Of a stretch of DNA of 64,000 nucleotides, positions 54,056-63,831 are shown in pieces (the first letter of the stretch is position 1; every line of letters starts with the position of its first letter). The notes beneath the pieces were generated by a model, which did not search any database, was not told the origin of the DNA, and saw only the letters and a program-made list of their open reading frames with translations. This DNA is from Amycolatopsis coloradensis. GTDB lineage: Bacteria > Actinomycetota > Actinomycetes > Mycobacteriales > Pseudonocardiaceae. The stretch is taken from contig NZ_MQUQ01000010.1 of NCBI RefSeq assembly GCF_001953865.1, positions 158,435 through 222,434 of the forward strand, written 5' to 3'. The translations under genes and the position numbers were made by a program.

Positions 54056-55384
54056 TCAGTCGAAGAACGACGGCACGTCCAACGCGCCGCCCGAAGCCTC
54101 GAACTCTTCGTGCACCGCGGCACGGAGTTCCGCGTCGGCGAGATAGTCGACGGCGGTCATCGCCAGCCCCAGCGCGCCGTCCACGACCGCGCGATCGCCG
54201 TCCGGCGAACCGGCCGCGGCCGCGAACTCCTTGGTGTGCAAGGCGGTCGTCGGCCCGGCGATGGCGATCATCGGGTGGATCGCGGGCATCCGATAGGAGA
54301 GGTTGCCGAGATCGGTCGAGCCGGTGAGGAATTCGGGCACGATGCCCGGGGGCAGCGGTTTGCGGCCGGCATCGACCTGATGTGCCGACCAGCGTCCGGC
54401 GAGCGTGGTGTTGAACCGGATCGGCAGATACGCGGGCTGCGCGTCCCACAGCAGTTCGACTCCGCAGCCGGTCATCTCCGCCGCGCCGCGCGCGATCGCC
54501 GAAACCCGCTCGGCGAGGTCGCGCAGCGTGTCCGGTTGCGCGGAGCGGAGGTAGAACAGCAGTGCCGCCCGTTCGGGAACGACGTTCGGCCGCGCGCCAC
54601 CGTCGCTGAAGACGCCGTGGACACGGTCGCTGGACGGCAGATGCTGCCGAAGCGCCGCGACGCCCTGGTACGCGGCGACGGCGGCGTCGAGCGCGTTGCG
54701 TCCCATGAACGGTTGAGCCGAGGCGTGCGCGCCGACGCCGTGGAACACCATTTCCAGTTGTCGCCTGCCGAGGAACGGGTGCATGGCGATGTCGTGGCTG
54801 AAGGGATGCAGCATGAGCACGGCGTCGACGTCGTCGAAAACACCCGCGCGGGCCATGGTTTCCTTGCCACCGCCGCCTTCCTCCGCCGGTGTGCCGATCA
54901 GCGACACCCGGCCGCCCAGTCGTTCGGCGACGGCCGCCGCGCCGAGGAAACCGCCCGCGCCCGCGGTGCAGATGACGTTGTGCCCGCAGCCGTGGCCGAG
55001 CCCGGGAAGAGCGTCGTACTCGGAGAGGACCGCGATGTGCGGGCCGCTTCCGGGAGTGCTCGCGACCAAGGCGGTGTCCAGCCCGCCCGCGCCGATCGTC
55101 ACCTCGTGGCCGTGCCGCCGGAGCAGGTCGCCGAGCGCGCGAACCGAGCGATGCTCGGCGAAACCCTCTTCGGGATGCGCGTGCAGGTCTTGGCTCAGTG
55201 CCACCAGTTCCGCCGTCAGCGCGCGGATCTCGGCGCCGACGGCGTCCCGCGTGGCGGAATCCGCGCCGTCGTGCGGCGAGCCGAGGGGCTCGGCCGCGGC
55301 GACGGCGTCCGCGGTCGCTTCGACCAGCGAACGGAGGTAGCTGTCGTCTGGGGGAGTCGGCGAAGCGTGCTCAGAGTGGATCAT
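54056..55384 (-). CDS. M20 family amidohydrolase
   Basis: A 442-residue metallo-hydrolase of the M20D group (IAA-amino acid hydrolase/AbgB-like): DLHAHPEEGFAEH at about 67, LSEYDALPGLGHGCGHN with metal ligands, GTPAEEGGGGK with the catalytic Glu, and a dimerisation domain around HASAQPFMGRNALDA. It hydrolyses N-acyl or amide bonds; substrate unknown. The start overlaps the methyltransferase stop by 4 bases (ATGA), giving a two-gene operon. Confidence 0.92.
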   Translation of the reverse strand: MIHSEHASPTPPDDSYLRSLVEATADAVAAAEPLGSPHDGADSATRDAVGAEIRALTAELVALSQDLHAHPEEGFAEHRSVRALGDLLRRHGHEVTIGAGGLDTALVASTPGSGPHIAVLSEYDALPGLGHGCGHNVICTAGAGGFLGAAAVAERLGGRVSLIGTPAEEGGGGKETMARAGVFDDVDAVLMLHPFSHDIAMHPFLGRRQLEMVFHGVGAHASAQPFMGRNALDAAVAAYQGVAALRQHLPSSDRVHGVFSDGGARPNVVPERAALLFYLRSAQPDTLRDLAERVSAIARGAAEMTGCGVELLWDAQPAYLPIRFNTTLAGRWSAHQVDAGRKPLPPGIVPEFLTGSTDLGNLSYRMPAIHPMIAIAGPTTALHTKEFAAAAGSPDGDRAVVDGALGLAMTAVDYLADAELRAAVHEEFEASGGALDVPSFFD

Positions 55385-56151
55385 TTCCGGATGTTAACTC
55401 CTAGCTCGCCCGTGACGATCTGAGTGACGCCGGAGTACCGCTCGTCCACGTGGTCGAAGCCGCGCCGGAACAGTTTCACCGCGATCTCGCCGCGGTCGAA
55501 CATCCGTTGCCCGCTCAGCCGTCCGAGGACGGTCTCGGCCAGCCGCATCGGCTGGTCGCTGTGCCGGGCGCTGGTCAGCATCACCAGCGAGCCGCCGGGT
55601 TTCAGCACCCGGGCGAACGAATCCAGTGCCGCGTCCGGGTCGGCGAACATGTGCAGCGCGGCGAAACAACAGACGGCGTCCACAGTGGAATCAGCGAGCG
55701 GCAGGTCGACGGCGTCGGCGCGCAGGTAGGCCACCGAAGCCGGATTGGGCGCGGAGAGTGCCTTCTCCAGCATGGTGACCGACCCGTCGAGCCCGATCGA
55801 CAGCCCGTCCGGGCCGACCGCTTCGCCGAACGCGCGGGTGAAGCGGCCGGTGCCGCAGGCGACGTCCAACGCGACCTGGCCGGGGCGGAGGCCGAGCGCC
55901 TCGATCGCGATCCGGACCTCGTCCGCCATGGTCGGGCCGTTGAGTCCTTTCGCGACCCAGCCCAGCGTCGGCCGCCAGTACCGCTCGTAGATCATCGGCA
56001 CGGCGGAGGTGCGCATCAGCCACTGCGCGAGTCCGGTTGGCGGCCCCGCCTGCGGGATTTCGCCCAGCAGATCGAGGAAACCTTCCGTTGCCCCGGTGGG
56101 TGTGGTGCCCGGCCGAAGCAGGCTCAGGAGACGTTCGCGATGGTCCGGCAT
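55381..56151 (-). CDS. Class I SAM-dependent methyltransferase
   Basis: A 256-residue methyltransferase with motif I LDVACGTGRFTRAFGEAV (about 108-125), motif II LPLADSTVDAVCCFAALHMFADPDAALDSFARVLKPGGSLVML. It is of the UbiE/Methyltransf_11 type, likely acting on a small molecule. ATG 56151 is chosen because AAGGGAG precedes it; the frame is open 13 codons further. It is the first gene of the operon with the M20 amidohydrolase. Confidence 0.9.
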   Translation of the reverse strand: MPDHRERLLSLLRPGTTPTGATEGFLDLLGEIPQAGPPTGLAQWLMRTSAVPMIYERYWRPTLGWVAKGLNGPTMADEVRIAIEALGLRPGQVALDVACGTGRFTRAFGEAVGPDGLSIGLDGSVTMLEKALSAPNPASVAYLRADAVDLPLADSTVDAVCCFAALHMFADPDAALDSFARVLKPGGSLVMLTSARHSDQPMRLAETVLGRLSGQRMFDRGEIAVKLFRRGFDHVDERYSGVTQIVTGELGVNIRK

Positions 56152-56293
56152 GACTGCTCCCTTCACGGTGGTCACCCGAGAATCTGCCATGACCGGCCCG
56201 TTCGCGACATTCCCGCCACCGCGACCCGAAACTGTCGGTGGCCGTCTCTAACGTCGGAGGGAGTCGCCGTTCCCCAGCCGAAGGAGCCCGAAA

Positions 56294-57235
56294 ATGACCG
56301 GCTCGATCTTGCAGCACACCGCCACGACCACGCTTCGCATCCCGGTGCGCGGCCCGTTCGACCTCGACAAGTCCATCCGGTTCCTGACCGATTTCCCGCC
56401 CGCGTGCCGCACGGACGCCGACGTCGAACCCGGCACCCTGCGCCTCGCCTTCCCCGCCGAAGCGGGCTGGGAGCACGTCGGCGCGGCGGTCAGACAGAGA
56501 TCGCCCGGCACCATCGAGGTGGAGGTCTTCGCCGACGAAGGGCTGGCCGTCGAAGTCGGCGCCCAGGTGCGGCGGATCCTTTCGGTGGACGTCGACGGCG
56601 TCGGCTTCGCGAAGGTCGGCACCGCCGATCCCGTGGTGCGCCGCCTTCAGCAGGCGTTCCCCGGGCTCCGGCCCGTGCTGTTCCATTCGCCGTACGAAGC
56701 GGCCTGCTGGGCGATCCTGAGCCACCGGACCCGGATGTCCCAGGCCGCCACAGTGAAACGACGGCTCGCCGAGGAGTTCGGCAGGCCGGTGGACGTCGGC
56801 GGGAAGATCCTCAGGTCGTTCCCGGCGCCGGACGTCTTGGCCAGGCCGGAAGCCGGGCGCGGTCTACTGGAAGTGAAGGCCCAGCGGCTGCGCGCGGTGG
56901 CCAACGCCGCCAAGGACGGTCTGCTCGACGCCGCGTACCTGCGCGCGATGCCGGTCCCGGACGCGTTGCGCTGGCTACAGCTGCTGCCAGGGATCGGACC
57001 GTTCTCGGCGCAGCTGATCCTGATCCGCGGCGCCGGGCACCCGGACGTCTTCCCTGGCGGCGAGCCTCGGTTGCAGGAGGCCATGCGGGCCGCGTACGAC
57101 CTGCCGCTGGCGCCGCCGGAGGAACTGGAGGAACTGTCCGCGGTGTGGCGGCCGTTCCGCAGCTGGGTGGCCTTCGCCCTGCGCAACGACCGGGAGTTTC
57201 GCACGCGCGAGATCGGGGGTTCGATGACCGCCTGA
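56294..57235 (+). CDS. DNA-3-methyladenine glycosylase 2 family protein (AlkA-like)
   Basis: A 313-residue HhH-GPD glycosylase. The helix-hairpin-helix LQLLPGIGPFSAQLILIRGAGHPDVFPGGEP contains the catalytic Asp (PDVFP); the N-terminal part has the beta fold of AlkA. Members remove alkylated bases such as 3-methyladenine, opening base excision repair. AAGGAG precedes the ATG. It stands alone between divergently oriented genes. Confidence 0.9.
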   Translation: MTGSILQHTATTTLRIPVRGPFDLDKSIRFLTDFPPACRTDADVEPGTLRLAFPAEAGWEHVGAAVRQRSPGTIEVEVFADEGLAVEVGAQVRRILSVDVDGVGFAKVGTADPVVRRLQQAFPGLRPVLFHSPYEAACWAILSHRTRMSQAATVKRRLAEEFGRPVDVGGKILRSFPAPDVLARPEAGRGLLEVKAQRLRAVANAAKDGLLDAAYLRAMPVPDALRWLQLLPGIGPFSAQLILIRGAGHPDVFPGGEPRLQEAMRAAYDLPLAPPEELEELSAVWRPFRSWVAFALRNDREFRTREIGGSMTA

Positions 57236-57270
57236 CACGGGACGTATCCGGCTTGTGGTGAGCTGGTGCG

Positions 57271-57984
57271 GTGAGCTCGTCTCCCGCCGAAACGGTTTCC
57301 GACATCGCCCAGTCCACCCCGCCCGGCACGATCACCCTGGTCACCGGGGGTCTCGCCCTGCTCGTGGTGCTGTCGGGCAGGCCATGGCGGATCGCCCGCA
57401 ACCTGATCACGCTCGTCCACGAGGCGGGCCACGCGCTGGCCGCCGTGCTGGTCGGCCGTCGGCTGCAGGGCATCAAGCTGCACTCGGACACCTCAGGCGT
57501 CACAGTCTCGCGCGGGAAGCCGGAGGGGCCGGGGATGGCGTTCACCGCGCTGGCCGGGTATCCGGCGGCCGCGGTGCTCGGACTGGTGTTCGCCGGGTTC
57601 CTCTCGTCGGATCTGATCACCGTCGTGCTGATCGTGATGGCCCTGATGCTGCTGGGTGTGCTGGTGATGGTGCGCAACACCTACGGCGTGTTCACCGTGA
57701 TCGCCGGCTCGGTGGTGCTCGGGTTGGTCGCGCTGGTGGCGCCGTCGTGGTTCCAGGCGATCTTCGTCTATCTGCTGACCTGGTTCCTGCTGTTCGGCGG
57801 CGTCCGGCCGGTGATCGAGCTGCAGATCAAGCGGCGACGGGGCGCGGCGAGGGATTCCGACGTCGATCAGCTCGGCAGGCTCACCGGGATGCCCGCGGTG
57901 CTGTGGGTGCTGGTGATGGCCGTGCTGACGGTGAGCTGTCTCTTCGCGGGCGGGTTGTGGCTGCTGGAGCCGACCGTCGCCTGA
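57271..57984 (+). CDS. M50B-like peptidase family membrane protein
   Basis: A 237-residue membrane protein with six helices. LVHEAGHALAAVLVGRR carries the HExxH zinc motif of M50-type site-2 proteases, in the second hydrophobic region. It belongs to a group of short M50 relatives (DUF/M50B) in actinobacteria without PDZ domains, so proteolysis is likely but unproven. GTG 57271 is chosen from the ORF; the 5' gap to the glycosylase stop is only 35 bases. Confidence 0.85.
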   Translation: MSSSPAETVSDIAQSTPPGTITLVTGGLALLVVLSGRPWRIARNLITLVHEAGHALAAVLVGRRLQGIKLHSDTSGVTVSRGKPEGPGMAFTALAGYPAAAVLGLVFAGFLSSDLITVVLIVMALMLLGVLVMVRNTYGVFTVIAGSVVLGLVALVAPSWFQAIFVYLLTWFLLFGGVRPVIELQIKRRRGAARDSDVDQLGRLTGMPAVLWVLVMAVLTVSCLFAGGLWLLEPTVA

Positions 57985-58036
57985 CCGGGGTGGTACGGCA
58001 GACTGATGGCTCGTTCCGCGCGGAAGGAGTCAGCAG

Positions 58037-59269
58037 ATGGACGAGGTCGCCAAGGCCGTCGAGGAATGCGCTCGATCGGCGAAACGGGCCGCGCCGTCAC
58101 TGGCCGCCGCCTCCGCGGAGGCGATCGACGCCGCGCTGAACGCCATGGCGGGCAAGCTGGTCGAGCACGCCGACGCGGTGCTGGAGGCGAACCAGGCCGA
58201 CATCGCCAAGGCACGCGAGGACGGGATGAGCGCCGGGCTCCTCGACCGGCTCACCATCACGCCCGAGCGGCTGACCGGCATGGCCGAGCAGCTCCGTATC
58301 CTGGCCGGTGCGCCGCACCAGGAACGGTCCGTCGAGGTGTCCACTTTGGACGGAGGGCTGCGGCTGGTGGAACGCCGCCGCCCGGTCGGCGTGATCGGCG
58401 CGAATTACGAGGCGCGTCCGAACGTCACGGTCGACGTCGCCTCGCAACTGGTGAAGTCGCGCAACGGCGGCGTGCTCCGCACGGGTTCCGCCGCGCTCGG
58501 CTCGGCCCAGCGCCTGCGCGAGACCGTGATCGCCCCCGCGCTCGCCGAAGCGGGCATCGACCCGGAAGTCATCCAGCTCGTGCCGCGCGCCGAACGCGAA
58601 GCGGCTTCCGCGCTGGTGCGTTTCCCGGCGCTCGTGCCGCTGGTCATCCTGCGCGGCAGCGGTGACAGCACCCGGGCGCTGGCCACCGAGGCGGCCGTCC
58701 ACGGCGTCCGCACGCTGGCCCACGCCGACGGCGGTGGAGTGCTGTACATCGACGAGGCCGTCGACACCGACAAGGCGCGCGACCTGGTTTTCAGCAGTCT
58801 CGACCGGCTCGGCGTCTGCAACCGGCTGAACCTGCTGCTGATCCACGAGGACGCCCACGACCGCGTTTGGCCCGGCATCTCCGGCGCGCTGGCCGAACGC
58901 GGTGTCACGCCGTCGCTCGCCCCGCACGACCACGCCATCGGCTACGAATGGGCACTCGACTCCGACCGCGAAGCCACCGTCACCGTCGCGAAGGTCGCGA
59001 GCCTGCCCGAGGCGGCGGAGATCGCCAACGAGCAGACCTCGGGCCTGGCCGCAGGCATCGCCACCGAAAGCAGCGAAGCCGCCGACGCTTTCTTCGACGC
59101 CTACACCGGCACCGGTGTCTTCTGGAACGCCCCCACCCGGCTGCTCGACGGCTTCAAGCTCCTGGCCGTCCCCGAGACCGGCATCAACCTGGACAAGGTC
59201 CCGGGCCCGCGCGGCCCGGTCACCTACACCGACCTCTACGTGCGGCAGTACGCAGTGCTGCCCGCCTGA
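58037..59269 (+). CDS. proA: Glutamate-5-semialdehyde dehydrogenase (gamma-glutamyl phosphate reductase)
   Basis: A 410-residue ProA. It catalyses NADPH-dependent reduction of gamma-glutamyl phosphate in proline synthesis. Characteristic segments: GVIGANYEARPNVTVDVASQLVKSRNGGVLRTG, SLDRLGVCNRLNLLLIHEDA with the catalytic Cys, and PTRLLDGFKLLAVPETGINLDKVPGPRGPVTYTDLYVRQY. GAAGGAG precedes the ATG at 58037. proB is not in the window. Confidence 0.97.
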   Translation: MDEVAKAVEECARSAKRAAPSLAAASAEAIDAALNAMAGKLVEHADAVLEANQADIAKAREDGMSAGLLDRLTITPERLTGMAEQLRILAGAPHQERSVEVSTLDGGLRLVERRRPVGVIGANYEARPNVTVDVASQLVKSRNGGVLRTGSAALGSAQRLRETVIAPALAEAGIDPEVIQLVPRAEREAASALVRFPALVPLVILRGSGDSTRALATEAAVHGVRTLAHADGGGVLYIDEAVDTDKARDLVFSSLDRLGVCNRLNLLLIHEDAHDRVWPGISGALAERGVTPSLAPHDHAIGYEWALDSDREATVTVAKVASLPEAAEIANEQTSGLAAGIATESSEAADAFFDAYTGTGVFWNAPTRLLDGFKLLAVPETGINLDKVPGPRGPVTYTDLYVRQYAVLPA

Positions 59270-59354
59270 GCTTCACGGAAGTCATGGAAGGGGCTTCCAA
59301 GACGAAAGCGACGGCGATAGCAAAGGTCCCCTGCTCCCGCGACGAGTGAAGCGA

Positions 59355-60521
59355 TCAGCGTCGCCGACGTCGCTTCGAGCGAGGACGCGGCCGAGGCGGC
59401 AACGAGTCTGCTGTGGCGTCCTCGATCTCCTCGGCGAGCTTCTCGACGTCAGGAGACTCCGAAGCGGCCCCAGGCGCCAGCCCCAGCATCTCCGCGGCGA
59501 GCTGCTGCGAAGTGGCGAACATGCCCGAAGGCCGATCCTGCGCCCGTCGCAGCGAAGAAGGCCGCAGCCGGTTGTATCCCCGCACCGAAACGGGCCGCCG
59601 GGTCCGCACCTCGTACTCCGGGAACTCGAGGAGTTCGGTGGCGAGTTCCTTGTCCACCAGGATGGTGCCCGGCCGCGCGGTCGAGGTGAGGCGGGCGGCG
59701 AGGTTCACGACCGAGCCGTAGACGTCGCCGAAGCGGAGGAGGATCCGGCCCGACGCCAGGCCGGCGCGCACGGCGGGCAGGGTTTCGTCGGCGTCGGCGC
59801 GTTCGGACAGCGCGAGTGCGATCTCGGCGCCGTCGACGGCGGAATCGGCGACGAACAGCACCTCGTCGCCGATCATTTTCACGATCCGGCCATGGTGCTC
59901 GGCGACGACCTCGGTGGCGACGGATTCGAATCGGTCGAGGACGGCACTCAGCTCGTCTTCGCCGATCTGCCTGGTCAGCCGGGTGTAGCCGACCATGTCG
60001 ACGAATCCGACGACCTCGGTCCTGGCCTCCAGATCCTCGTCCGGCGACGCGAACGCCCGTCCGGCGTAGGCCGCGAGGTGCCGTCGCCAGACGAAGTTCT
60101 GCACCTTCTCCAGCTCGGGAAGCAGCCTGTCGACGAGTCGCGCGATCTGGCGTTCGCTGGTGCCGATGTCCTTGTTCTCGGTGATCATCGTCCACAGCAT
60201 GTGGACCTGCCATTCCGCGAGCCGCGAAAGGTGCTGGCCCAGCACGCGCGTCACCGCCTGCTCGATGCCAGGGTCGATCAGGCCCGAGTTCATCAGCTGG
60301 TCGGCGGTGCGGATCGCGTCGATGTCGGCGTCGGTGAAGACGACCTCGTCGTCATCGACGGTCGCGAAGCCCAGCGCGCGCCAAAGCCGCCGAGAACGCT
60401 CTTCGGGAACGCCCGCCTTCTCGGCGACTTCGAGCCGGGTGTACTTGCGTCTGCCGCCGAGCAGGATCCGCATCAGACGCTGCTGAAGCGCGTCGGTGGC
60501 GGGCTCGCCGGAATCGGCCAT
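59355..60521 (-). CDS. Class III adenylate/guanylate cyclase with N-terminal regulatory domain
   Basis: A 388-residue cyclase: helical regulatory domain (about 1-185) like that of the pH-sensing mycobacterial Rv1264, then the catalytic domain (about 190-345) with VGFVDMVGYTRLTRQIGEDEL (metal Asp), HHGRIVKMIGDEVLFVA and YGSVVNLAARLT. A basic, low-complexity C-terminus follows. It converts ATP (or GTP) to the cyclic nucleotide. Its start overlaps the UspA stop by one base (TAATG), so the two are coupled. Confidence 0.93.
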   Translation of the reverse strand: MADSGEPATDALQQRLMRILLGGRRKYTRLEVAEKAGVPEERSRRLWRALGFATVDDDEVVFTDADIDAIRTADQLMNSGLIDPGIEQAVTRVLGQHLSRLAEWQVHMLWTMITENKDIGTSERQIARLVDRLLPELEKVQNFVWRRHLAAYAGRAFASPDEDLEARTEVVGFVDMVGYTRLTRQIGEDELSAVLDRFESVATEVVAEHHGRIVKMIGDEVLFVADSAVDGAEIALALSERADADETLPAVRAGLASGRILLRFGDVYGSVVNLAARLTSTARPGTILVDKELATELLEFPEYEVRTRRPVSVRGYNRLRPSSLRRAQDRPSGMFATSQQLAAEMLGLAPGAASESPDVEKLAEEIEDATADSLPPRPRPRSKRRRRR

Positions 60522-60970
60522 TACGTGGTGTGAACGATGAGCACGTCCACCCCGGACTTCCGTGCCACCTCGGACGGCACGGAACCGAGGATGCGGCCCG
60601 CGAGGGTGTTCAGCCCGCGGTTGCCGACCACCAGCAGGTCCGCGGAGCGATCCGCGACGACCTTGCGCAGCGCGTCGACGGGGTCGCCGACGACGGCGGC
60701 GGTCTCGATGTTCTTCGCGCCGGCCTTGGCGGCCCGGTCACGGGCGGACAGCAGGGTGTCCTCGGCCGGTGCCGAGCCCACGACCTGGTACGCCTCGTCG
60801 CCGAGGACGTCTTGTGCCTTCTCCACGTCGCCCTTGTTAGCGGGGTAGTAGGCGCACACGACGACCAGGGTCGCTCCGGAGTCCCCGGCGACACTCGCCG
60901 CCCGGTCGACCGCGGCGAACGAGGAATTCGAGCCGTCCGTGCCCACGACCACGGTCCGATATGCAGCCAT
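60521..60970 (-). CDS. Universal stress protein (UspA family)
   Basis: A 149-residue single-domain Usp: YRTVVVGTDGSNSSFAAVDRAASVA at the start and ADLLVVGNRGLNTLAGRILGSVPSEVARKSGVDVLIVH, with the ATP-binding G2xG9xG(S/T) motif. GGAGG precedes ATG 60970. It heads the two-gene operon with the adenylate cyclase, suggesting a stress-linked second-messenger unit. Confidence 0.92.
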   Translation of the reverse strand: MAAYRTVVVGTDGSNSSFAAVDRAASVAGDSGATLVVVCAYYPANKGDVEKAQDVLGDEAYQVVGSAPAEDTLLSARDRAAKAGAKNIETAAVVGDPVDALRKVVADRSADLLVVGNRGLNTLAGRILGSVPSEVARKSGVDVLIVHTT

Positions 60971-61074
60971 CCGCAACCTCCACCGATCTGTCTGCCGCAC
61001 CCGCGTGCGAGCAGCGACGATAACCGCTCGCCGACGGTCCCGCAGGGCGTCGTGAGCTCGGTCGGATGAGAAGG

Positions 61075-62211
61075 TTACTCGCCAGTCGGTTTCTGCGCTG
61101 CCGCAGGCCGGGGTGAGGGCTGCGCGCCGGATGTGGCCTTCGGCACATCGGCCTTCCGGATCTGCACGGTGGCTTCCGAGTCGGGCGACGGCTTCGCCTT
61201 GAGATCCGCCGGAACGTGCGGTTTGTCGCCGAGCACGTGCGTCGCCTCGGCCAGCGCGGTCCGCGCGGTGCGGACCTGCTCGGCAAGGCTGGAGCGCACC
61301 TTGCGGAGTGCTTCGACCCGTTCGGTGGCCTGCGTGATCCGCCGGTTGGACTCCTCGGTGGCCTGCCGGACGCGGCGGCGTGCCTCGTCGGCCGCCTCGG
61401 CGAGCCGGGCGTTGGCCTCGGTGATCGAGTCCTGCTTGCGCTTGTTGGCGTCGGCGACGGACTCCCGCTGACGGCGCTCGATGTCGGCCTTGGCCGCTGT
61501 CTCCTCTTCGAGCACCTTCGCGCGGATGGCGGCGGCGTCCTCGGTGGCCTCGCGGACGCGGCGGGCGGCTTCGGCCTTGCTCGCGGCCTCCTGCTCGGCC
61601 AGCGCGTGCATGGCTTCGGTGCGCCGCGACGCCATCGCGATCTCGAAGTCCTCTTCGACCTGCGTGCGGCGCTGCTGCGACTCGGCGTCGAGCTTGTCGC
61701 GCTCGGCCTTCGCCTTGTCGGTGATGTCCTTCGCCTCGGCGCGCGCGGTCTCGAGCACACGGCGGTGCTCGGCCTCCATCTCCTTGCGGCGCAGGTCGAG
61801 CTCGTTGAGCAGCTGCTCGTAGCGGGCGCGCATGGCGCTCGCGTCGGTCTCCGCCTTCGCACGGATGTGCCCGGCTTCGGCTTCCGCGCGCGCCTTGGTG
61901 TCGGCGGACTCGTCCTGCGCGAGCCGCAGCATGCGCTGCAAGCGCTCGGAAAGGCCTTCGACGCTCGTCGGCGGCTGGGCCAGCCTGTCGACCTGGCCGC
62001 GCAGGTCCGCGATCTCGCCGCGCGCGGTCTCCAGCTGCCGTGCCAGGTCGCCTGCCTGTCCGATGGCGGCATCGCGATCGGCGGTGAGCATCTTCAGATC
62101 GGCGTCCAGCCGTTCCAGATGTTCGTCGACCTGCGCACGGCTGTAACCGCGCTTTGCCACGTCGAAGCCGGCTCCCAGCGGCACTAGCTCCCGTTCCTCG
62201 CCAAGGCTCAT
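61075..62211 (-). CDS. DivIVA/FilP-like coiled-coil protein
   Basis: A 378-residue protein, mostly one long coiled coil (about 25-330) rich in Glu, Arg and Ala. The start LVPLGAGFDVAKRGYSRAQVDEHLERLDADLKML has a DivIVA-type N-terminus. It resembles streptomycete FilP/Scy-type filament proteins that organise polar growth. The last 45 residues are Pro/Ala-rich. ATG 62211 is the only suitable start. It is 77 bases downstream of ccr on the same strand, so co-transcription is possible. Confidence 0.88.
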   Translation of the reverse strand: MSLGEERELVPLGAGFDVAKRGYSRAQVDEHLERLDADLKMLTADRDAAIGQAGDLARQLETARGEIADLRGQVDRLAQPPTSVEGLSERLQRMLRLAQDESADTKARAEAEAGHIRAKAETDASAMRARYEQLLNELDLRRKEMEAEHRRVLETARAEAKDITDKAKAERDKLDAESQQRRTQVEEDFEIAMASRRTEAMHALAEQEAASKAEAARRVREATEDAAAIRAKVLEEETAAKADIERRQRESVADANKRKQDSITEANARLAEAADEARRRVRQATEESNRRITQATERVEALRKVRSSLAEQVRTARTALAEATHVLGDKPHVPADLKAKPSPDSEATVQIRKADVPKATSGAQPSPRPAAAQKPTGE

Positions 62212-62288
62212 CCTTCTACCGTAGTCGAGCTGGAGTCACGGAAGGGTGAGCACCCACGCAACGCGCGGCGAAAGCGCGTTCTGGCGCG

Positions 62289-63629
62289 CTAAACGTTCCT
62301 GAACGCGTTGATCCCGTCGATGTGCTTCGCCCGCAATTCGTGGTTCCGGACACCCAGACCTTCTTCCGGCGCAAGGGCGAGCACGCCGACCTTGCCCTGG
62401 TGGGCGTTGCGGTGCACGTCCAGCGCGGCCTGCCCGGTGTCTTCCAGCGAGTAGGTCTTCGACAGCGTCGGGTGGATCAGACCTTTCGAGATCAGCCGGT
62501 TCGCCTCCCACGATTCGCGGTAGTTGGCGAAGTGGCTGCCGATGATCCGCTTCAGGTTCATCCACAGATAGCGGTTGTCGTACTGGTGCATGAACCCGGA
62601 CGTCGAGGCGCACGTGACGATCGTCCCGCCCTTGCGCGCGGCGTAGACCGAAGCGCCGAACGTTTCGCGGCCGGGGTGCTCGAAGACGATGTCCGGGTCC
62701 TCGCCGCCGGTCAGCTCGCGGATCTTCTTGCCGAACCGCTGCCACTCCTTCGGGTCCTGGTTGTGCTCGTCCTTCCAGAACCTGTAGTCCTCGGCGTTGC
62801 GGTCGATGATCAGCTCCGCGCCGAGCTTGCGGCAGATCTCCGCCTTCTCGGGGCTGGAGACCACGCAGACCGGGATCGCGCCGCCGTTGAGCGCGTACTG
62901 CGTCGCGTAGGAGCCGAGGCCGCCCGAAGCACCCCAAATCAGCACGACGTCGCCCTGCTTCATGTCGGCGCCGTTGCGCGACACGAGCTGCCGGTAGGCC
63001 GTGGAATTCACCAGACCGGGGGACGCGGCCTCTTCCCAGGTGAGGTGGTCCGGCTTCGGCATCAGCTGGTTCGCCTTGACCAGCGCGATCTCGGCGAGTC
63101 CGCCGAAGTTCGTTTCGAAGCCCCAGATCCGCTGCTCGGTGTCGAGCATCGTGTCGTTGTGCCCGTCCGGGCCCTCGAGTTCGACGTTGAGGCAGTGCGC
63201 GACGACCTCGTCGCCCGGCTTCCAGTTGTGCACGCCGGCGCCGGTGCGCAGCACGACGCCGGACAGGTCCGAGCCGACGACGTGATAGGGCAGGTCGTGG
63301 CGCTTCGACAGCGGCGAGAGCCGCCCGTAGCGCTCCAGGAATTTGAACGTCGAGACCGGCTCGAAGATCGAGGTCCAGACGGTGTTGTAGTTGATCGCGC
63401 TCGCCATGACCGCGACCAGCGCCTCACCCGGGCCCAGCTCGGGCGTGGGGACGTCGTCCACGTGCAGCGACTTTCGCGGATCCTTGTCCCGGCTTTCGAG
63501 GCCCTGGAACATGTCGGCCTCGTCCTTGTGCACGGTGACGCCGCGGTAGGTCTCCGGCACGTCGAGCGACGCCACGGCGCCGAGGTCATCGTTCAGAATG
63601 GCCTGCTGGATTTCGCCGAGCTGCGTCAT
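62289..63629 (-). CDS. ccrA: Crotonyl-CoA carboxylase/reductase
   Basis: A 446-residue member of the medium-chain dehydrogenase family that reductively carboxylates crotonyl-CoA to ethylmalonyl-CoA using NADPH and CO2. Family landmarks: FEPVSTFKFLERYGR, HDLPYHVVGSDLSGVVLRTGAGV, GFETNFGGLAEIALVKANQLMPKP, VLIWGASGGLGSYATQYALNGG and FEHPGRETFGASVY, TCASTSGF. Length is right for CCR. GGAGG precedes ATG 63629. It feeds ethylmalonyl-CoA pathway or polyketide extender units. Confidence 0.97.
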   Translation of the reverse strand: MTQLGEIQQAILNDDLGAVASLDVPETYRGVTVHKDEADMFQGLESRDKDPRKSLHVDDVPTPELGPGEALVAVMASAINYNTVWTSIFEPVSTFKFLERYGRLSPLSKRHDLPYHVVGSDLSGVVLRTGAGVHNWKPGDEVVAHCLNVELEGPDGHNDTMLDTEQRIWGFETNFGGLAEIALVKANQLMPKPDHLTWEEAASPGLVNSTAYRQLVSRNGADMKQGDVVLIWGASGGLGSYATQYALNGGAIPVCVVSSPEKAEICRKLGAELIIDRNAEDYRFWKDEHNQDPKEWQRFGKKIRELTGGEDPDIVFEHPGRETFGASVYAARKGGTIVTCASTSGFMHQYDNRYLWMNLKRIIGSHFANYRESWEANRLISKGLIHPTLSKTYSLEDTGQAALDVHRNAHQGKVGVLALAPEEGLGVRNHELRAKHIDGINAFRNV

Positions 63630-63831
63630 CGGAACCTCCGCGATTGGGTGACGGCGTAGGCGCAACAAATTACTCACCGGTAACCAGGTCCACAACTGTA
63701 CGAGACGTGGAGCACGTACACCTCCCGAAGTGTTACCGATCAGCCTTGACCGGCTGGCCAATCAAGCGGAGCATGGGTGGTGGAGATCTCTCCGACCTGC
63801 AGGTTCAGCCGATTTTCGGAGGTGAGCACGC